Translations under genes and position numbers: made by a program
Shown here: in pieces, positions 53,595-62,495 of the stretch
Layout: each line of letters begins with the position of its first letter
Numbering within the stretch: the first letter of the stretch is position 1
Assembly (NCBI GenBank): GCA_041583135.1
Contig: JBFHGJ010000007.1
Span: forward strand, 45,006-109,005
Source: JABSOG01 sp041583135
GTDB lineage: Bacteria > Pseudomonadota > Gammaproteobacteria > Enterobacterales > Alteromonadaceae
Direction: 5' to 3'
DNA: 64,000 nucleotides
The notes under the pieces: generated by a model
Told to the model about the DNA's origin: nothing
The model's input: the letters and a program-made list of their open reading frames with translations, nothing else
Databases searched by the model: none

Positions 53595-56500
53595 TTACTC
53601 GTCAATGGTCATGGTCATTAACGAAGCATTACCGCCGGCTGCGGTTGTGTCGATTGTAATGGTTTTTTCTGTGATCAGTCGGTAAAACAGACCCAGATCG
53701 GTTTGTGCGGTGATCAGCGGCAAAATAGCCCCTTGGCGGGCAGCCAAATGCTGTCCGACCCAGCGCTTTAATGGGCTGGTCGATTCGACAACCGCACCGG
53801 CAAGGTGCTGGTGCTGTACGGCTTCTTTCAGTTGTCTCAAGGACAATACTTGGAAGATGCTATGTGGCACACCCGAGCCATTAAAGGCGGCTATAGCTGT
53901 TTCCGTTTGCGCGCGGTAGTCGTCATCCACCACAGTGATAATACGGTTACCCGCAGCCAATGCGGTGATCACTGTCAGTAGCCAGTATTCAAATGAGGTG
54001 TGTTTATCACGTACACAGATGATCACGCCTCTGGCTTCGAGATAAAGCTTGTTCGATTCACCTGTTGGCCCCGGTAGTGTCAACGGCTTGGCCAGTTTGG
54101 GTTCAATCGCCAAAAGCTGTTTTCTCGCCGTCGCAATGGCTTGATGATCGCCAAGACTATCGGTGAGCGCCGCAAGCATTTGTCTTACTGCCGAGATCCT
54201 CAAGTTCAATGGGGTACATTGCCAACGGTATGCGAGCGCCTTGGCGACATTGAACTTGTCATTCACTTCGGCAAGGGCTTCGCTTGAGGTGTCAAAGGTC
54301 GCTTCAAACTCCGCAAGGGCTTGCGGTGTGAACTTGTGGTCTTCTTCAGGCACATCTTCTTTGACCAAGCGGGTAAGATACAAAGGTCCACCAGCTTTAG
54401 GGCCTGTGCCTGATAAGCCACGTCCGCCGAAGGGCTGAACGCCGACAACGGCACCTATCATATTGCGGTTGACGTAAACGTTACCGGCAATAGAGCGAGC
54501 GGCCAAGTAGTTGGTTTTGGCTTCGATACGTGAATGAATGCCCATGGTAAGGCCAAAGCCGGTCGCACTTATCTGGTCGATAACGTTTTCAAGCTCGTCA
54601 CCTTTAAAGCGGACAATATGAACGCACGGACCAAATACTTCTTCTCTGAGTACCGAGAGGTTGTCGATTTCATAAAGGCGTGGCACAAAAAAGAAGTTAC
54701 CGACACCGTGCATTTCAGGCATGGCGCATTCATAGAGCAACTTGCCTTTGTCTTTTAAGTACTCAACATGGTTTTCGAGTGAGCTCAGAGCCTTCTGATC
54801 AATCACCGGACCGACATCGGTGCTCAACATCGCCGGATCACCGACATGCAACTCTTTCATGGCGCCGACCAGCATATCGATAACTTTATCGGCTATGTCT
54901 TCTTGTAAGAACAACACTCGCAGTGCCGAACAGCGCTGACCGGCACTTTGGAAGCCTGAGGTGATCACATCATCAACCACTTGCTCTGGCAGTGCGGTCG
55001 AATCGACGATCATACAGTTTTGACCACCGGTTTCGGCGATAAGTGGTACCGATTCGCCGTCGCGTTCGGCCAACTTTTGTGAGATCCACGTCCCGGTTGC
55101 GGTTGAGCCGGTGAACATGATGGCACGAATACGTCTATCGGGAATAATGTTGGCGCCGACTTGAGAGCCTCGGGCAATCACTGGCTGTACAATATGCTCT
55201 GGCATACCACATTGGCGCATCAACTCTATGGTGCGCAAAGCGATAAGGCTGGTTTGCTCGGCTGGCTTGGCGAGCACTGTGTTGCCGACGACGATGGCGG
55301 CTGCCACTTGGCCCAAGAAAATCGCCAGTGGGAAGTTCCATGGACTGATACATAACACAACGCCACGAGACTGCACCGGTTTGGTGGCAAACAGTTCTTC
55401 TGCGCGAGCGGCGTAGTAGCGACAAAAATCGACCGCTTCACGGACTTCGGCAACGCCGTCCGCTGGGATCTTACCGGCTTCTTTGATACATAAGGCGATC
55501 AACTCGTCACGGTGTTCTTCGAGCTTATCACCAATACGGCGCAGCAAATCGGCACGTTCGCCTACCGGGGTTGCCGACCAGCTCTGATAAGCGTTGTCGG
55601 CATTTTCCAACAGTACCGCCATTTCTGCTGGGGTATGATGGGTCAAATAACCTATCACTTCATCGTGATTGGCCGGGTTGAAGACCGGGGTATCCCAGCT
55701 TTGTGGAATGCGAGGGTCGCCCTCAGGCAAACGGTTTTCTTCAAACCATTTGTCCAGGTTGGTTTTCATCGCGGTGATATCGTCGATATCGGTCAAATCG
55801 ATACCCTTGGAGTTGCTGCGCTCCGCGCCGTAAATGGCATGAGGTAACGGGATCTGCGGATGATATTTGTTTTTCCAGTTGCGCACGGTTTCCACCGGAT
55901 CGTTGAGCAAAGACTCAACTGGAATGTTCTCATCGACGATGTTGTTGACGAACGAGCTGTTGGCACCATTTTCAAGTAAACGGCGGACCAAATAAGCCAG
56001 CAGATCGGCGTGTTGACCAACTGGGGCATAGACGCGGCAAGGTACTTTGGCCTGATTGACGACCTGATCGTACAAGGATTCCCCCATACCGTGCAGGCGT
56101 TGAAACTCGAAACCTTCGTGGTTGTCGGTCATCTCTAAAATGGTCGCGACCGTATAGGCATTGTGCGTGGCGAACTGAGGATAAATCTTGTCGCGCATCG
56201 ACAACAGTTTTTTGGCGCAGGCCTGATAAGACACGTCGGTCGAAGGCTTGCGTGAAAAGACAGGGAAGTCGTTGTAGCCTTCTAATTGGCTGACTTTGAC
56301 TTCGGTATCCCAGTACGCGCCTTTAACTAGGCGCACCATCATTTTACGGCCCGCTTTGGTGGTGATATCTTCTAGCCAGTCCATCACGAAGATGGCGCGC
56401 TTTTGATAGGCTTGTACGGCGATACCAAAACCTTCCCAGCCGGCTAAATCTTGGTCTAAAAAGACCGCTTCGATGATGTCTAGAGAAATGTCCAAGCGGT

Positions 56501-57386
56501 CGGCTTCTTCGGCATCGACGGTAAAGCCGATGTTGTAGCCTTTGGCTTGAACGGCCAATGCTTTGAGTCTTGGGATTAGCTCAGCTATCACGCGCTCACG
56601 ATGGGTGAATTCATAACGTGGGTGAATGGCTGACAATTTGATTGAGATACCGGGGCTTTTTTCTGGACCGCGGCCGTTGGCGGCGCGGCCGATAGCGTCG
56701 ATTGCGGCAACATAACTGGCGAAGTAGCGGTCGGCATCTTTCATGGTGCGAGCGCCTTCACCGAGCATATCGTAGGAATAGGTATACCCTTTGGCTTCGG
56801 CATTGACGGCGCGTTTTACCGCTTCGTCTATGGTACGGCCCATGACAAATTGGTTACCCATAATCCCCATGGCATAGCGCACGGCTTCGCGGATCACCGG
56901 CTCGCCCAAACGGCCGACGGTGCGCTTTAACAGACCAAATTGCTGTTTTCTGTCTTTGTCTGAGTATTTGACCAGTTTACCGGTCATCAATAGGCCCCAA
57001 GAGGAGGCATTGACAAACAAGGACTCGGAATTACCAATGTGCGAACCCCAGTCGCCCTCGGCGAGCTTGTCGCGAATAAGGCTGTCTTGGGTTTGTTTAT
57101 CCGGCACTCGAAGCAAGGCCTCAGCAAGACACATCAGCACAACGCCTTCTTCGGTTGACAGTGCGAACTCGTTCAACAGGGCATCGACGCCACCTTTACC
57201 TATCTGATCTTTACGAATATTGACGACCAGTCTACGGGCGCGTTCCCACGCTTTAGTGCGTGCATTGACGCCGACCTCTGCCAATGGCAGCAAGTGTTCA
57301 ACAATGGCATTTTCATCCACACGATAGTGATCCCTAATGCGCTGACGGATCGGGTCGTTGGTAACCAATGAGTCATTGAAAAGCAT
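53595..57386 (-). CDS. putA: Bifunctional proline dehydrogenase / P5C dehydrogenase, no N-terminal DNA-binding domain
   Basis: 1263 residues. Proline dehydrogenase barrel in the N-terminal third (MGIMGNQFVMGRTI, ISIKLSAIHPRYEF, LVKGAYWDTEVK, FQRLHGMGESLYDQV), then glutamate-semialdehyde dehydrogenase (GNTVLAKPAEQTS, IAETGGQNCMIVDS, catalytic Cys in SAGQRCSALRV near 800), and a C-terminal ALDH-like domain near 1030-1263. Family members oxidise proline to glutamate with FAD and NAD. E. coli PutA starts with a ribbon-helix-helix domain that represses put genes; this one starts MLFNDSLVTNDPIRQRIRD and lacks it. An Lrp-family regulator is divergent across 155 bp. Confidence 0.95.
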   Translation of the reverse strand: MLFNDSLVTNDPIRQRIRDHYRVDENAIVEHLLPLAEVGVNARTKAWERARRLVVNIRKDQIGKGGVDALLNEFALSTEEGVVLMCLAEALLRVPDKQTQDSLIRDKLAEGDWGSHIGNSESLFVNASSWGLLMTGKLVKYSDKDRKQQFGLLKRTVGRLGEPVIREAVRYAMGIMGNQFVMGRTIDEAVKRAVNAEAKGYTYSYDMLGEGARTMKDADRYFASYVAAIDAIGRAANGRGPEKSPGISIKLSAIHPRYEFTHRERVIAELIPRLKALAVQAKGYNIGFTVDAEEADRLDISLDIIEAVFLDQDLAGWEGFGIAVQAYQKRAIFVMDWLEDITTKAGRKMMVRLVKGAYWDTEVKVSQLEGYNDFPVFSRKPSTDVSYQACAKKLLSMRDKIYPQFATHNAYTVATILEMTDNHEGFEFQRLHGMGESLYDQVVNQAKVPCRVYAPVGQHADLLAYLVRRLLENGANSSFVNNIVDENIPVESLLNDPVETVRNWKNKYHPQIPLPHAIYGAERSNSKGIDLTDIDDITAMKTNLDKWFEENRLPEGDPRIPQSWDTPVFNPANHDEVIGYLTHHTPAEMAVLLENADNAYQSWSATPVGERADLLRRIGDKLEEHRDELIALCIKEAGKIPADGVAEVREAVDFCRYYAARAEELFATKPVQSRGVVLCISPWNFPLAIFLGQVAAAIVVGNTVLAKPAEQTSLIALRTIELMRQCGMPEHIVQPVIARGSQVGANIIPDRRIRAIMFTGSTATGTWISQKLAERDGESVPLIAETGGQNCMIVDSTALPEQVVDDVITSGFQSAGQRCSALRVLFLQEDIADKVIDMLVGAMKELHVGDPAMLSTDVGPVIDQKALSSLENHVEYLKDKGKLLYECAMPEMHGVGNFFFVPRLYEIDNLSVLREEVFGPCVHIVRFKGDELENVIDQISATGFGLTMGIHSRIEAKTNYLAARSIAGNVYVNRNMIGAVVGVQPFGGRGLSGTGPKAGGPLYLTRLVKEDVPEEDHKFTPQALAEFEATFDTSSEALAEVNDKFNVAKALAYRWQCTPLNLRISAVRQMLAALTDSLGDHQAIATARKQLLAIEPKLAKPLTLPGPTGESNKLYLEARGVIICVRDKHTSFEYWLLTVITALAAGNRIITVVDDDYRAQTETAIAAFNGSGVPHSIFQVLSLRQLKEAVQHQHLAGAVVESTSPLKRWVGQHLAARQGAILPLITAQTDLGLFYRLITEKTITIDTTAAGGNASLMTMTIDE

Positions 57387-57460
57387 GTTTAAAACCCTCC
57401 AAAGAGTAATATGTATGTGGCTATGCCGAATAAAAAGTAGCGGCTATTCTATCTTAATTG

Positions 57461-57508
57461 CAGCAGAATATGCTGGCTTATTTCGGAGAAATCCCCTAAA
57501 TTATGGGG
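57461..57508. promoter_or_regulatory. Paired dyads between putA and the Lrp-type gene (putative operators)
   Basis: CAGCA-GAATA-TGCTG (57461-57475) is a perfect inverted repeat, and CCCCTAAATTATGGGG (57493-57508) is a 16-bp dyad conserved at CCCC..AATT..GGGG. Their centres are about 32 bp apart, close to three helical turns, as expected for an Lrp-type dimer or octamer bound on one face. They occupy the shared promoter region of divergent genes. Operator function is inferred. Confidence 0.5.
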
Positions 57509-57541
57509 TATTCACTTATGTAAACCATATAACATGCTGAA

Positions 57542-58024
57542 ATGACCAAAATTGTAAGGCAACGCCAGCTCGATAAGATCGACCTTTTGATTCTAGACTG
57601 TTTGCAAAAAGATGCACGGATCTCAAATGTCAATTTGGCCAAAAAGGTCAACCTTAGCCCCAGCCCTTGTCTTGATAGGGTTAAGAGGCTAGAGGCCGAT
57701 GGCTATATTGAACGCTATGAGGCGAAACTGAATGCCTCGAAAATGAAATTTGGTATGTCGGCCTTTGTGCAGATCACCTTAGACAGCACCACCTCGGTGA
57801 TATTCGATGAATTCAAGGCGGCCATCACTGCTATCGACGAAGTGGTGGAGTGCCATATGGTGGCGGGGGGCTTTGACTACTTGGTGAAAATTCGTATCGG
57901 CGATATGGAGGGGTATCGTGAGGTGCTCGGTCGCATCGTGGATCTACCCGGCGTGACCAAGAATCATACCTATGTGGTGATTGAAAGTATTAAGGAAGAT
58001 TTGGGCTTGCCAATTGCGCCTTAA
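57542..58024 (+). CDS. Lrp/AsnC-family transcriptional regulator, probable put regulator
   Basis: 160 residues. LDKIDLLILDCLQKDARISNVNLAKKVNLSPSPCLDRVKRLEADGYIERYEAKL is the Lrp-type helix-turn-helix (residues 10-63), followed by an RAM/ACT-like sensor domain (MVAGGFDYLVKIRIGDMEGYREVL). It is divergent from putA, whose protein lacks its own DNA-binding domain, so it may sense proline and control putA; this is inference from position. No good ribosome-binding site is seen. Its stop lies inside the following terminator stem. Confidence 0.9.
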   Translation: MTKIVRQRQLDKIDLLILDCLQKDARISNVNLAKKVNLSPSPCLDRVKRLEADGYIERYEAKLNASKMKFGMSAFVQITLDSTTSVIFDEFKAAITAIDEVVECHMVAGGFDYLVKIRIGDMEGYREVLGRIVDLPGVTKNHTYVVIESIKEDLGLPIAP

Positions 58025-58065
58025 AACAACTCGGGCAGCATAATATGCTGCCCGAGTTGTTTTAA
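58021..58065. terminator. Bidirectional intrinsic terminator
   Basis: A perfect 20-bp stem (58021-58040 with 58046-58065) around the 5-base loop TAATA. Core CTCGGGCAGCA pairs with TGCTGCCCGAG; the outer ends are A-rich left and T-rich right, giving a U-run in both directions. It serves the Lrp-type gene (+, its stop codon is in the left arm) and ygiM (-). Confidence 0.93.
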
Positions 58066-58084
58066 ACCGATTTAAGCTCTTGGC

Positions 58085-58714
58085 TCAAAGCCAGTTGTCT
58101 TGGCGTCTTCTTCTTGGCATCAAAGCCGGTAGAATAAGGCCGAAGATAAGGCCACCGAATAAAATACCGGCGCCGTACAATAAGGTCTTTTGATCTTTAT
58201 CGCCTTCAAATTTATCGATTTGGCTTTGCAACTGAAGCTTTTCTTCTTCGAGCTTGGCGACGGTCTTACTGAAATCGTTTGAGGCTTGTTGTGCGCTGTC
58301 TAACGCCAATACCGCTTGATCGCGTGTTTGCAGGCTTTCATCGAGCTGGGCGCGCAATTGCTGATTTTCTTGTTGCAGTTGTTCGAGCTTGATGGCGATA
58401 CTGGGTTCTTCGGTGAAGTTACCACCTTCAACCCAGCCGATGCGACCCTTGTCATCTTGTATTTTAACAAAGCCCGATTCGCTGTCTTCATCTAGCTTTT
58501 CTACCGCAGTACCGGCATTGACCGAGCCTAAGATGCGAAAGCGCTTGCCTGCACCGGCGTGCATGTAGATAAAGAGGTTGTCTCGAATGTATCCCGGTGT
58601 GGTTGCCTCAGACGGGTCTGAGCTTTGAATGTCCTCTGCTGCACTCAACGCCATAGGGCATAGTATTGCTAGCGCACAAATCCAATTCCAAGTTTTAGGG
58701 CGAAATTTCAACAT
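58085..58714 (-). CDS. ygiM: SH3-domain signal-anchored protein YgiM (TIGR04211)
   Basis: 209 residues: signal peptide (WNWICALAILCPMALSA), SH3b domain near 40-105 (LFIYMHAGAGKRFRILGSVNAGTAVEKL, GRIGWVEGGNF), coiled coil near 108-175 (LEQLQQENQQLRAQL), membrane helix near 184-204 (LLYGAGILFGGLIFGLILPAL) and a basic RRRR tail. The pattern matches YgiM. It is divergent from ygiF, as in E. coli. Confidence 0.9.
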   Translation of the reverse strand: MLKFRPKTWNWICALAILCPMALSAAEDIQSSDPSEATTPGYIRDNLFIYMHAGAGKRFRILGSVNAGTAVEKLDEDSESGFVKIQDDKGRIGWVEGGNFTEEPSIAIKLEQLQQENQQLRAQLDESLQTRDQAVLALDSAQQASNDFSKTVAKLEEEKLQLQSQIDKFEGDKDQKTLLYGAGILFGGLIFGLILPALMPRRRRQDNWL

Positions 58715-58902
58715 AGCGTCCAGTATTCTTATGATTTTGACATTTACTCGCTAATGGTAGGGGGATTCGTTTTTACAATCAAGGGCATATCTGGGATATG
58801 CGGCAAATTTATCGGTTTCAAGCGCAACCTTTAGTTGCAACTGAATTCAAGCTTTAGTATTTTTAACGGTCTGACCACTATAAAGGGTTATTCCCGCAAT
58901 CT

Positions 58903-60468
58903 ATGGACACTGAGATAGAACTCAAATTTCTGACCTCTGTTTCAGCCGAGTCGGTTTTGCCGCAACTGGTTGAGCAGTTCACCGAGCAGTATGATGGGCG
59001 CAGTGAAGATAAAGGCAAAGTCCATCTCATCAACACTTATTTTGATACCCCGGACAAACAACTCAGGGCGTTAGATATCGGCTTTCGTATCAGGGGCTTC
59101 GATGGACGCTTTGAGCAAACCATTAAGACCGCTGGTAAAGTGGTTGCCGGTCTGCATCAGCGTCCTGAATATAATATTTCACTTGAGAACGACGCCCCCA
59201 ACTTGAGCCTGTTTGATCCCGCTATCTTTCCTGAAGACTGTGATATTGAGCTGTTGCAAGCCGATTTAACGGCGCTGTTTACCACCAATTTTTATCGTCG
59301 TAAGTGGCTGATAAGCCGTGGTGATGAGTGCTTTGAGCTGGTATTTGACAAAGGGCTTATCGACTCAAAAGGCGAGCAGCAGGTGATCTGCGAGGTCGAA
59401 ATGGAGCTGGTGGCCGGTAATGGTGAGTTGCTGTTTGAGTTTGCCGAACAGATGTGCTTGGCTTTTGCGCCTGAAAATGACGACAACGATGAACACTATG
59501 TGCGTCTGGGTTTTCAAAGTAAGGCGATGCGTGGCTATCAGTTGTACAACGGTGAAACGCTCTCCCAAGTTGACGATTTGGCAGCGGTAGGACTTAAACA
59601 TAGTGACTCGCTCGAATGCGCCTTCATTAAAACCGTTGAGTACGGTTTGGCCTATATGCAGCGTCATGAGCAGTGTTTTATCGACGAAGCTGAACTTTCT
59701 GCGTTACGGCGTTTTACCGACGGCGCGGCACTTATCCGCCATGCCTTTAAGCTGTTTGATGAGGTGTTGGAAAAAGCCGAGGTAGAGCATTTTCGCGCCG
59801 AGCTTAAGTGGATATTGAAGTATTTCGGTTGGGTGGAACATGCCAGACAGTTGCAGGTACTTAAATCGACCCAAGGTAAGTTTCGTAAGAACCTCGACCG
59901 CAGTGAAGCGCTGGCACAGATTGTCGATGAAGAAGCGGATAAAGATCCAAAGCTCGAAGACATTAAGCGCTTTTTCTCTAATCCCAGATATATCAAGCTG
60001 ATGCTGGATTTAAGCCGCTTTATGCTGCTTAAAAGTTGGCGTGAACAACAAGATAAGCGTCAGGGCGACCACCCTGAAGGCACCTTGCATGAGTTGGCGG
60101 CGCGTTTGCTCGGCAATGCTTGGCAATCTTTGTTGCAGGTGATGCCAAAGCGTCAGGCACTGAGTATCGACGATTATATTTTTCATCACAAACAGCTCAA
60201 GCGCAGTTTGATGACAGGTATCAGCTTAGGTGGCCTGTATGACGAGGCGCTACGCGATGAGTTTCGCTCGCCATGGCTTGATTTATCCCGTGGCATAGAT
60301 GAACTTAAAACCTTGGAGTTGATGAAGACATTGGCGGTGAAGCTGGCGCCGGAGCATAGTGACTGGATCTTAGAGTGGCTGGAATCGCAAATTGAGACCC
60401 TGTTGCTGGCCATGGAGCAGTCACGCCGCATGGCCTTGAAGATGAAAACCTATTGGTCTATCGGATAA
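58903..60468 (+). CDS. ygiF: CYTH-CHAD inorganic triphosphatase YgiF
   Basis: 521 residues. The N-terminal CYTH domain opens with the ExExK motif MDTEIELKF (Glu4, Glu6, Lys8), then TYFDTPDKQLRALDIGFRIRG and EQTIKTAG, and cleaves inorganic triphosphate in E. coli YgiF. The C-terminal half from about 230 is a CHAD domain, rich in charged helices, that binds polyphosphate. It is divergent from ygiM. In E. coli glnE follows directly; here two other genes intervene. Confidence 0.92.
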   Translation: MDTEIELKFLTSVSAESVLPQLVEQFTEQYDGRSEDKGKVHLINTYFDTPDKQLRALDIGFRIRGFDGRFEQTIKTAGKVVAGLHQRPEYNISLENDAPNLSLFDPAIFPEDCDIELLQADLTALFTTNFYRRKWLISRGDECFELVFDKGLIDSKGEQQVICEVEMELVAGNGELLFEFAEQMCLAFAPENDDNDEHYVRLGFQSKAMRGYQLYNGETLSQVDDLAAVGLKHSDSLECAFIKTVEYGLAYMQRHEQCFIDEAELSALRRFTDGAALIRHAFKLFDEVLEKAEVEHFRAELKWILKYFGWVEHARQLQVLKSTQGKFRKNLDRSEALAQIVDEEADKDPKLEDIKRFFSNPRYIKLMLDLSRFMLLKSWREQQDKRQGDHPEGTLHELAARLLGNAWQSLLQVMPKRQALSIDDYIFHHKQLKRSLMTGISLGGLYDEALRDEFRSPWLDLSRGIDELKTLELMKTLAVKLAPEHSDWILEWLESQIETLLLAMEQSRRMALKMKTYWSIG

Positions 60469-60478
60469 CCGCTGTTGT

Positions 60479-60501
60479 GGCGGATAGCTTATTTATCCGC
60501 C
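60479..60501. terminator. Hairpin between convergent ygiF and diguanylate cyclase gene
   Basis: GGCGGATA (60479-60486) pairs with TATCCGCC (60494-60501), 8 bp with a 7-base loop. It overlaps the stop of the diguanylate cyclase gene and follows the ygiF stop by 10 bp. No strong U-run, so termination is likely but weak. Confidence 0.45.
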
Positions 60502-61517
60502 GCCAAGGCCACTTGGTTGCGACCACCTCTTTTACAACGATATAAGGCTTCATCTGCCGCTTTGATGGCGGTATCGAGATCCTGTGAGCTGGTGGTCAAA
60601 CCGATAGAAACGGTGAGTTTTATTTCGACGTCATCATCGATGACTGTGGCCTCGGCAATTGCTTGACGAATACTTTCGGCCACGGTGAGTGCGCCATCAT
60701 CATCGACATCCATAAAATAGAAGATAAACTCCTCACCACCCCAGCGCCCGACAAAATCGCTCTCTCGAATGCCTCTTTTGAACACCTTGCCCGCTTCCAT
60801 CAGCACTTTATCACCGCGATGGTGACCGTATTTGTCATTGATGGACTTAAAGTTATCGATGTCGGCAATGGCGACCGCAACCGGAAAGCTTTGCCTTTTT
60901 GACAATGCCAACATGGCTTGAAAATGTTCGACGCTGGCACGTCGGTTGGGGAGTTCGGTTAGCACGTCTAAGCGGGCAAGTCTGTGGTTATCGGCCAAAG
61001 ACTGCTTGAGTTTTTTCTCCGACAATTGCAGTTTATCTAAGGTGATGCGGTGACGGCGGATCTCTTTTTCCAACTCGGCATTTTTGTTTTTGATGGTTTG
61101 GTGCGCTTTTGAAATGCGCAACATGGTGCCGACGCGGGCGAGCAACTCGATGGCTTGAAACGGTTTACGTACATAGTCTACTGCGCCTGCGGCCATGGCG
61201 AGGCGCAAGTCCTCATCCTCAAGGCGAACTCCTGTACACATGATCACTGAGATGTCTTTGGTGGCCTCATTGGTTTTGAGCTGCTTGATCAGGTCTAGGC
61301 CGGTCATCGTGGGCATATGCCAATCGGTCAAGACAACATCAGGCTGTTCATTTTGGGCAATATCCAAGGCAATTTGTCCCGAGCGGGTTTTAAAGATCTG
61401 CGCGTCGATGTCGGAATACTCTAAAATCTGACAGATCAGCTCAAGCTGCGGGTAATCGTCCTCGACCACCAGTATTTTGTTGACGGGTTTGATGGCTAAA
61501 TCCTCATTTGGCGGCAC
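60489..61517 (-). CDS. Response regulator-diguanylate cyclase
   Basis: 342 residues. A receiver domain (NKILVVEDDYPQ, phosphoacceptor Asp65 in VVLTDWHMP, Lys118 in YVRKPF) is joined by a coiled coil (residues 140-175) to a GGDEF domain. The active site is GGEEF (260-264) and the allosteric inhibition site RESD (251-254) lies five residues before it, so product feedback should work. No partner kinase is nearby. Its start lies 2 bp after the DUF350 gene's stop, indicating one operon. Confidence 0.93.
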   Translation of the reverse strand: MPPNEDLAIKPVNKILVVEDDYPQLELICQILEYSDIDAQIFKTRSGQIALDIAQNEQPDVVLTDWHMPTMTGLDLIKQLKTNEATKDISVIMCTGVRLEDEDLRLAMAAGAVDYVRKPFQAIELLARVGTMLRISKAHQTIKNKNAELEKEIRRHRITLDKLQLSEKKLKQSLADNHRLARLDVLTELPNRRASVEHFQAMLALSKRQSFPVAVAIADIDNFKSINDKYGHHRGDKVLMEAGKVFKRGIRESDFVGRWGGEEFIFYFMDVDDDGALTVAESIRQAIAEATVIDDDVEIKLTVSIGLTTSSQDLDTAIKAADEALYRCKRGGRNQVALAADK

Positions 61518-61519
61518 AG

Positions 61520-62422
61520 TTAAAATACCTTCAGCAAGATCAAGGCAATGGCAATCGTCACTGCAAATTCAATGAGGGCAATGCCGACATTGTCTTGATG
61601 GTTTATCTCGATATCGGCGTCGATGTTGGCCAATACTATTTTTGAACCCAATGCGCTCAAAAGCGCGGTCAAGATCATGATGGCAGTGGATGCCAGGACA
61701 AAATTGATGACGTCGGACACCACCTCGGCGCCGTCATAGTGGCTGATATGGGCGCCGGTTTTGATGGCGAGTGCCCCGGCTATCAAAAAGCCTGCGTAAT
61801 AGATACTCAAGGATAAATTTCCTTGAGAGAGCATTCTTTGCATCGATTCGCCTTGATTGGCTTTGGCATATTGTGATTCGCGCCAACGGGTGATCATCAA
61901 CAACATCGCCTGCGACAGGCAAAACATCAATAAGGTAATGGGCAAATCGCCAAAGCTGTTTGCACCGCTCCAGTAGTAAATGGCGATGATGCAGATGGCA
62001 TTGGCAATGACACTGGCTGAATCAACCACGGCGCCGGCGATATTACGATGGTTGATGGCGTTGTTTTCGTCAAAGTTAAACAGGATGTGGCGGTCGTGAA
62101 TGTAGCGGCCAAGTTCGACAAAGACCACTGCCAATAAGGCATAGACAATGCCGTGAAGGGTGTCGGAGCGGACGTCGTTAAAGCTCAGGCCACTTAAAAC
62201 TTCCGAGGCGATAAGCACAAAGCCAAAGATAGATCCGGCGTAACTGAGGCCATAGGCAAAGTTATCGTGTTTGGCCAGCTCGACGGTCAGATGGCGTTTG
62301 GTTCTGTATTGGGTTATTTTTCGATTAACGAAGAAGTAGAGAAACACCAAGGTAAACGTCAGCAAGATGGTTTTAACTTGCTCATTGGAGGGGATTAATT
62401 GATTGATGAAACTCAAATCCAT
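61520..62422 (-). CDS. DUF350 (YjfL-like) multi-span membrane protein
   Basis: 300 residues with about eight hydrophobic helices, arranged as two related halves: ILLTFTLVFLYFFVNRKITQY and the YGLSYAGSIFGFVLIASEVLSG half, then LSLSIYYAGFLIAGALAIKTG and IALIEFAVTIAIALILLKVF. This double architecture suits DUF350, an inner-membrane family of unknown role. It is immediately upstream of the diguanylate cyclase gene (2-bp gap). Confidence 0.8.
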   Translation of the reverse strand: MDLSFINQLIPSNEQVKTILLTFTLVFLYFFVNRKITQYRTKRHLTVELAKHDNFAYGLSYAGSIFGFVLIASEVLSGLSFNDVRSDTLHGIVYALLAVVFVELGRYIHDRHILFNFDENNAINHRNIAGAVVDSASVIANAICIIAIYYWSGANSFGDLPITLLMFCLSQAMLLMITRWRESQYAKANQGESMQRMLSQGNLSLSIYYAGFLIAGALAIKTGAHISHYDGAEVVSDVINFVLASTAIMILTALLSALGSKIVLANIDADIEINHQDNVGIALIEFAVTIAIALILLKVF

Positions 62423-62495
62423 AATTTTCGGTGTTTATTTTGTCATTGTGTGGCTATCATAACTCTTTTGAGCCGCTGCGGGAAAGACCTGTTAT

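Noticed and set aside
53394..53621. 75-codon plus-strand frame with a repeated peptide near 53.4-53.6 kb
   Set aside because: It arises from the 49-bp tandem repeat, which shifts frame every unit; no ribosome-binding site or family resemblance.
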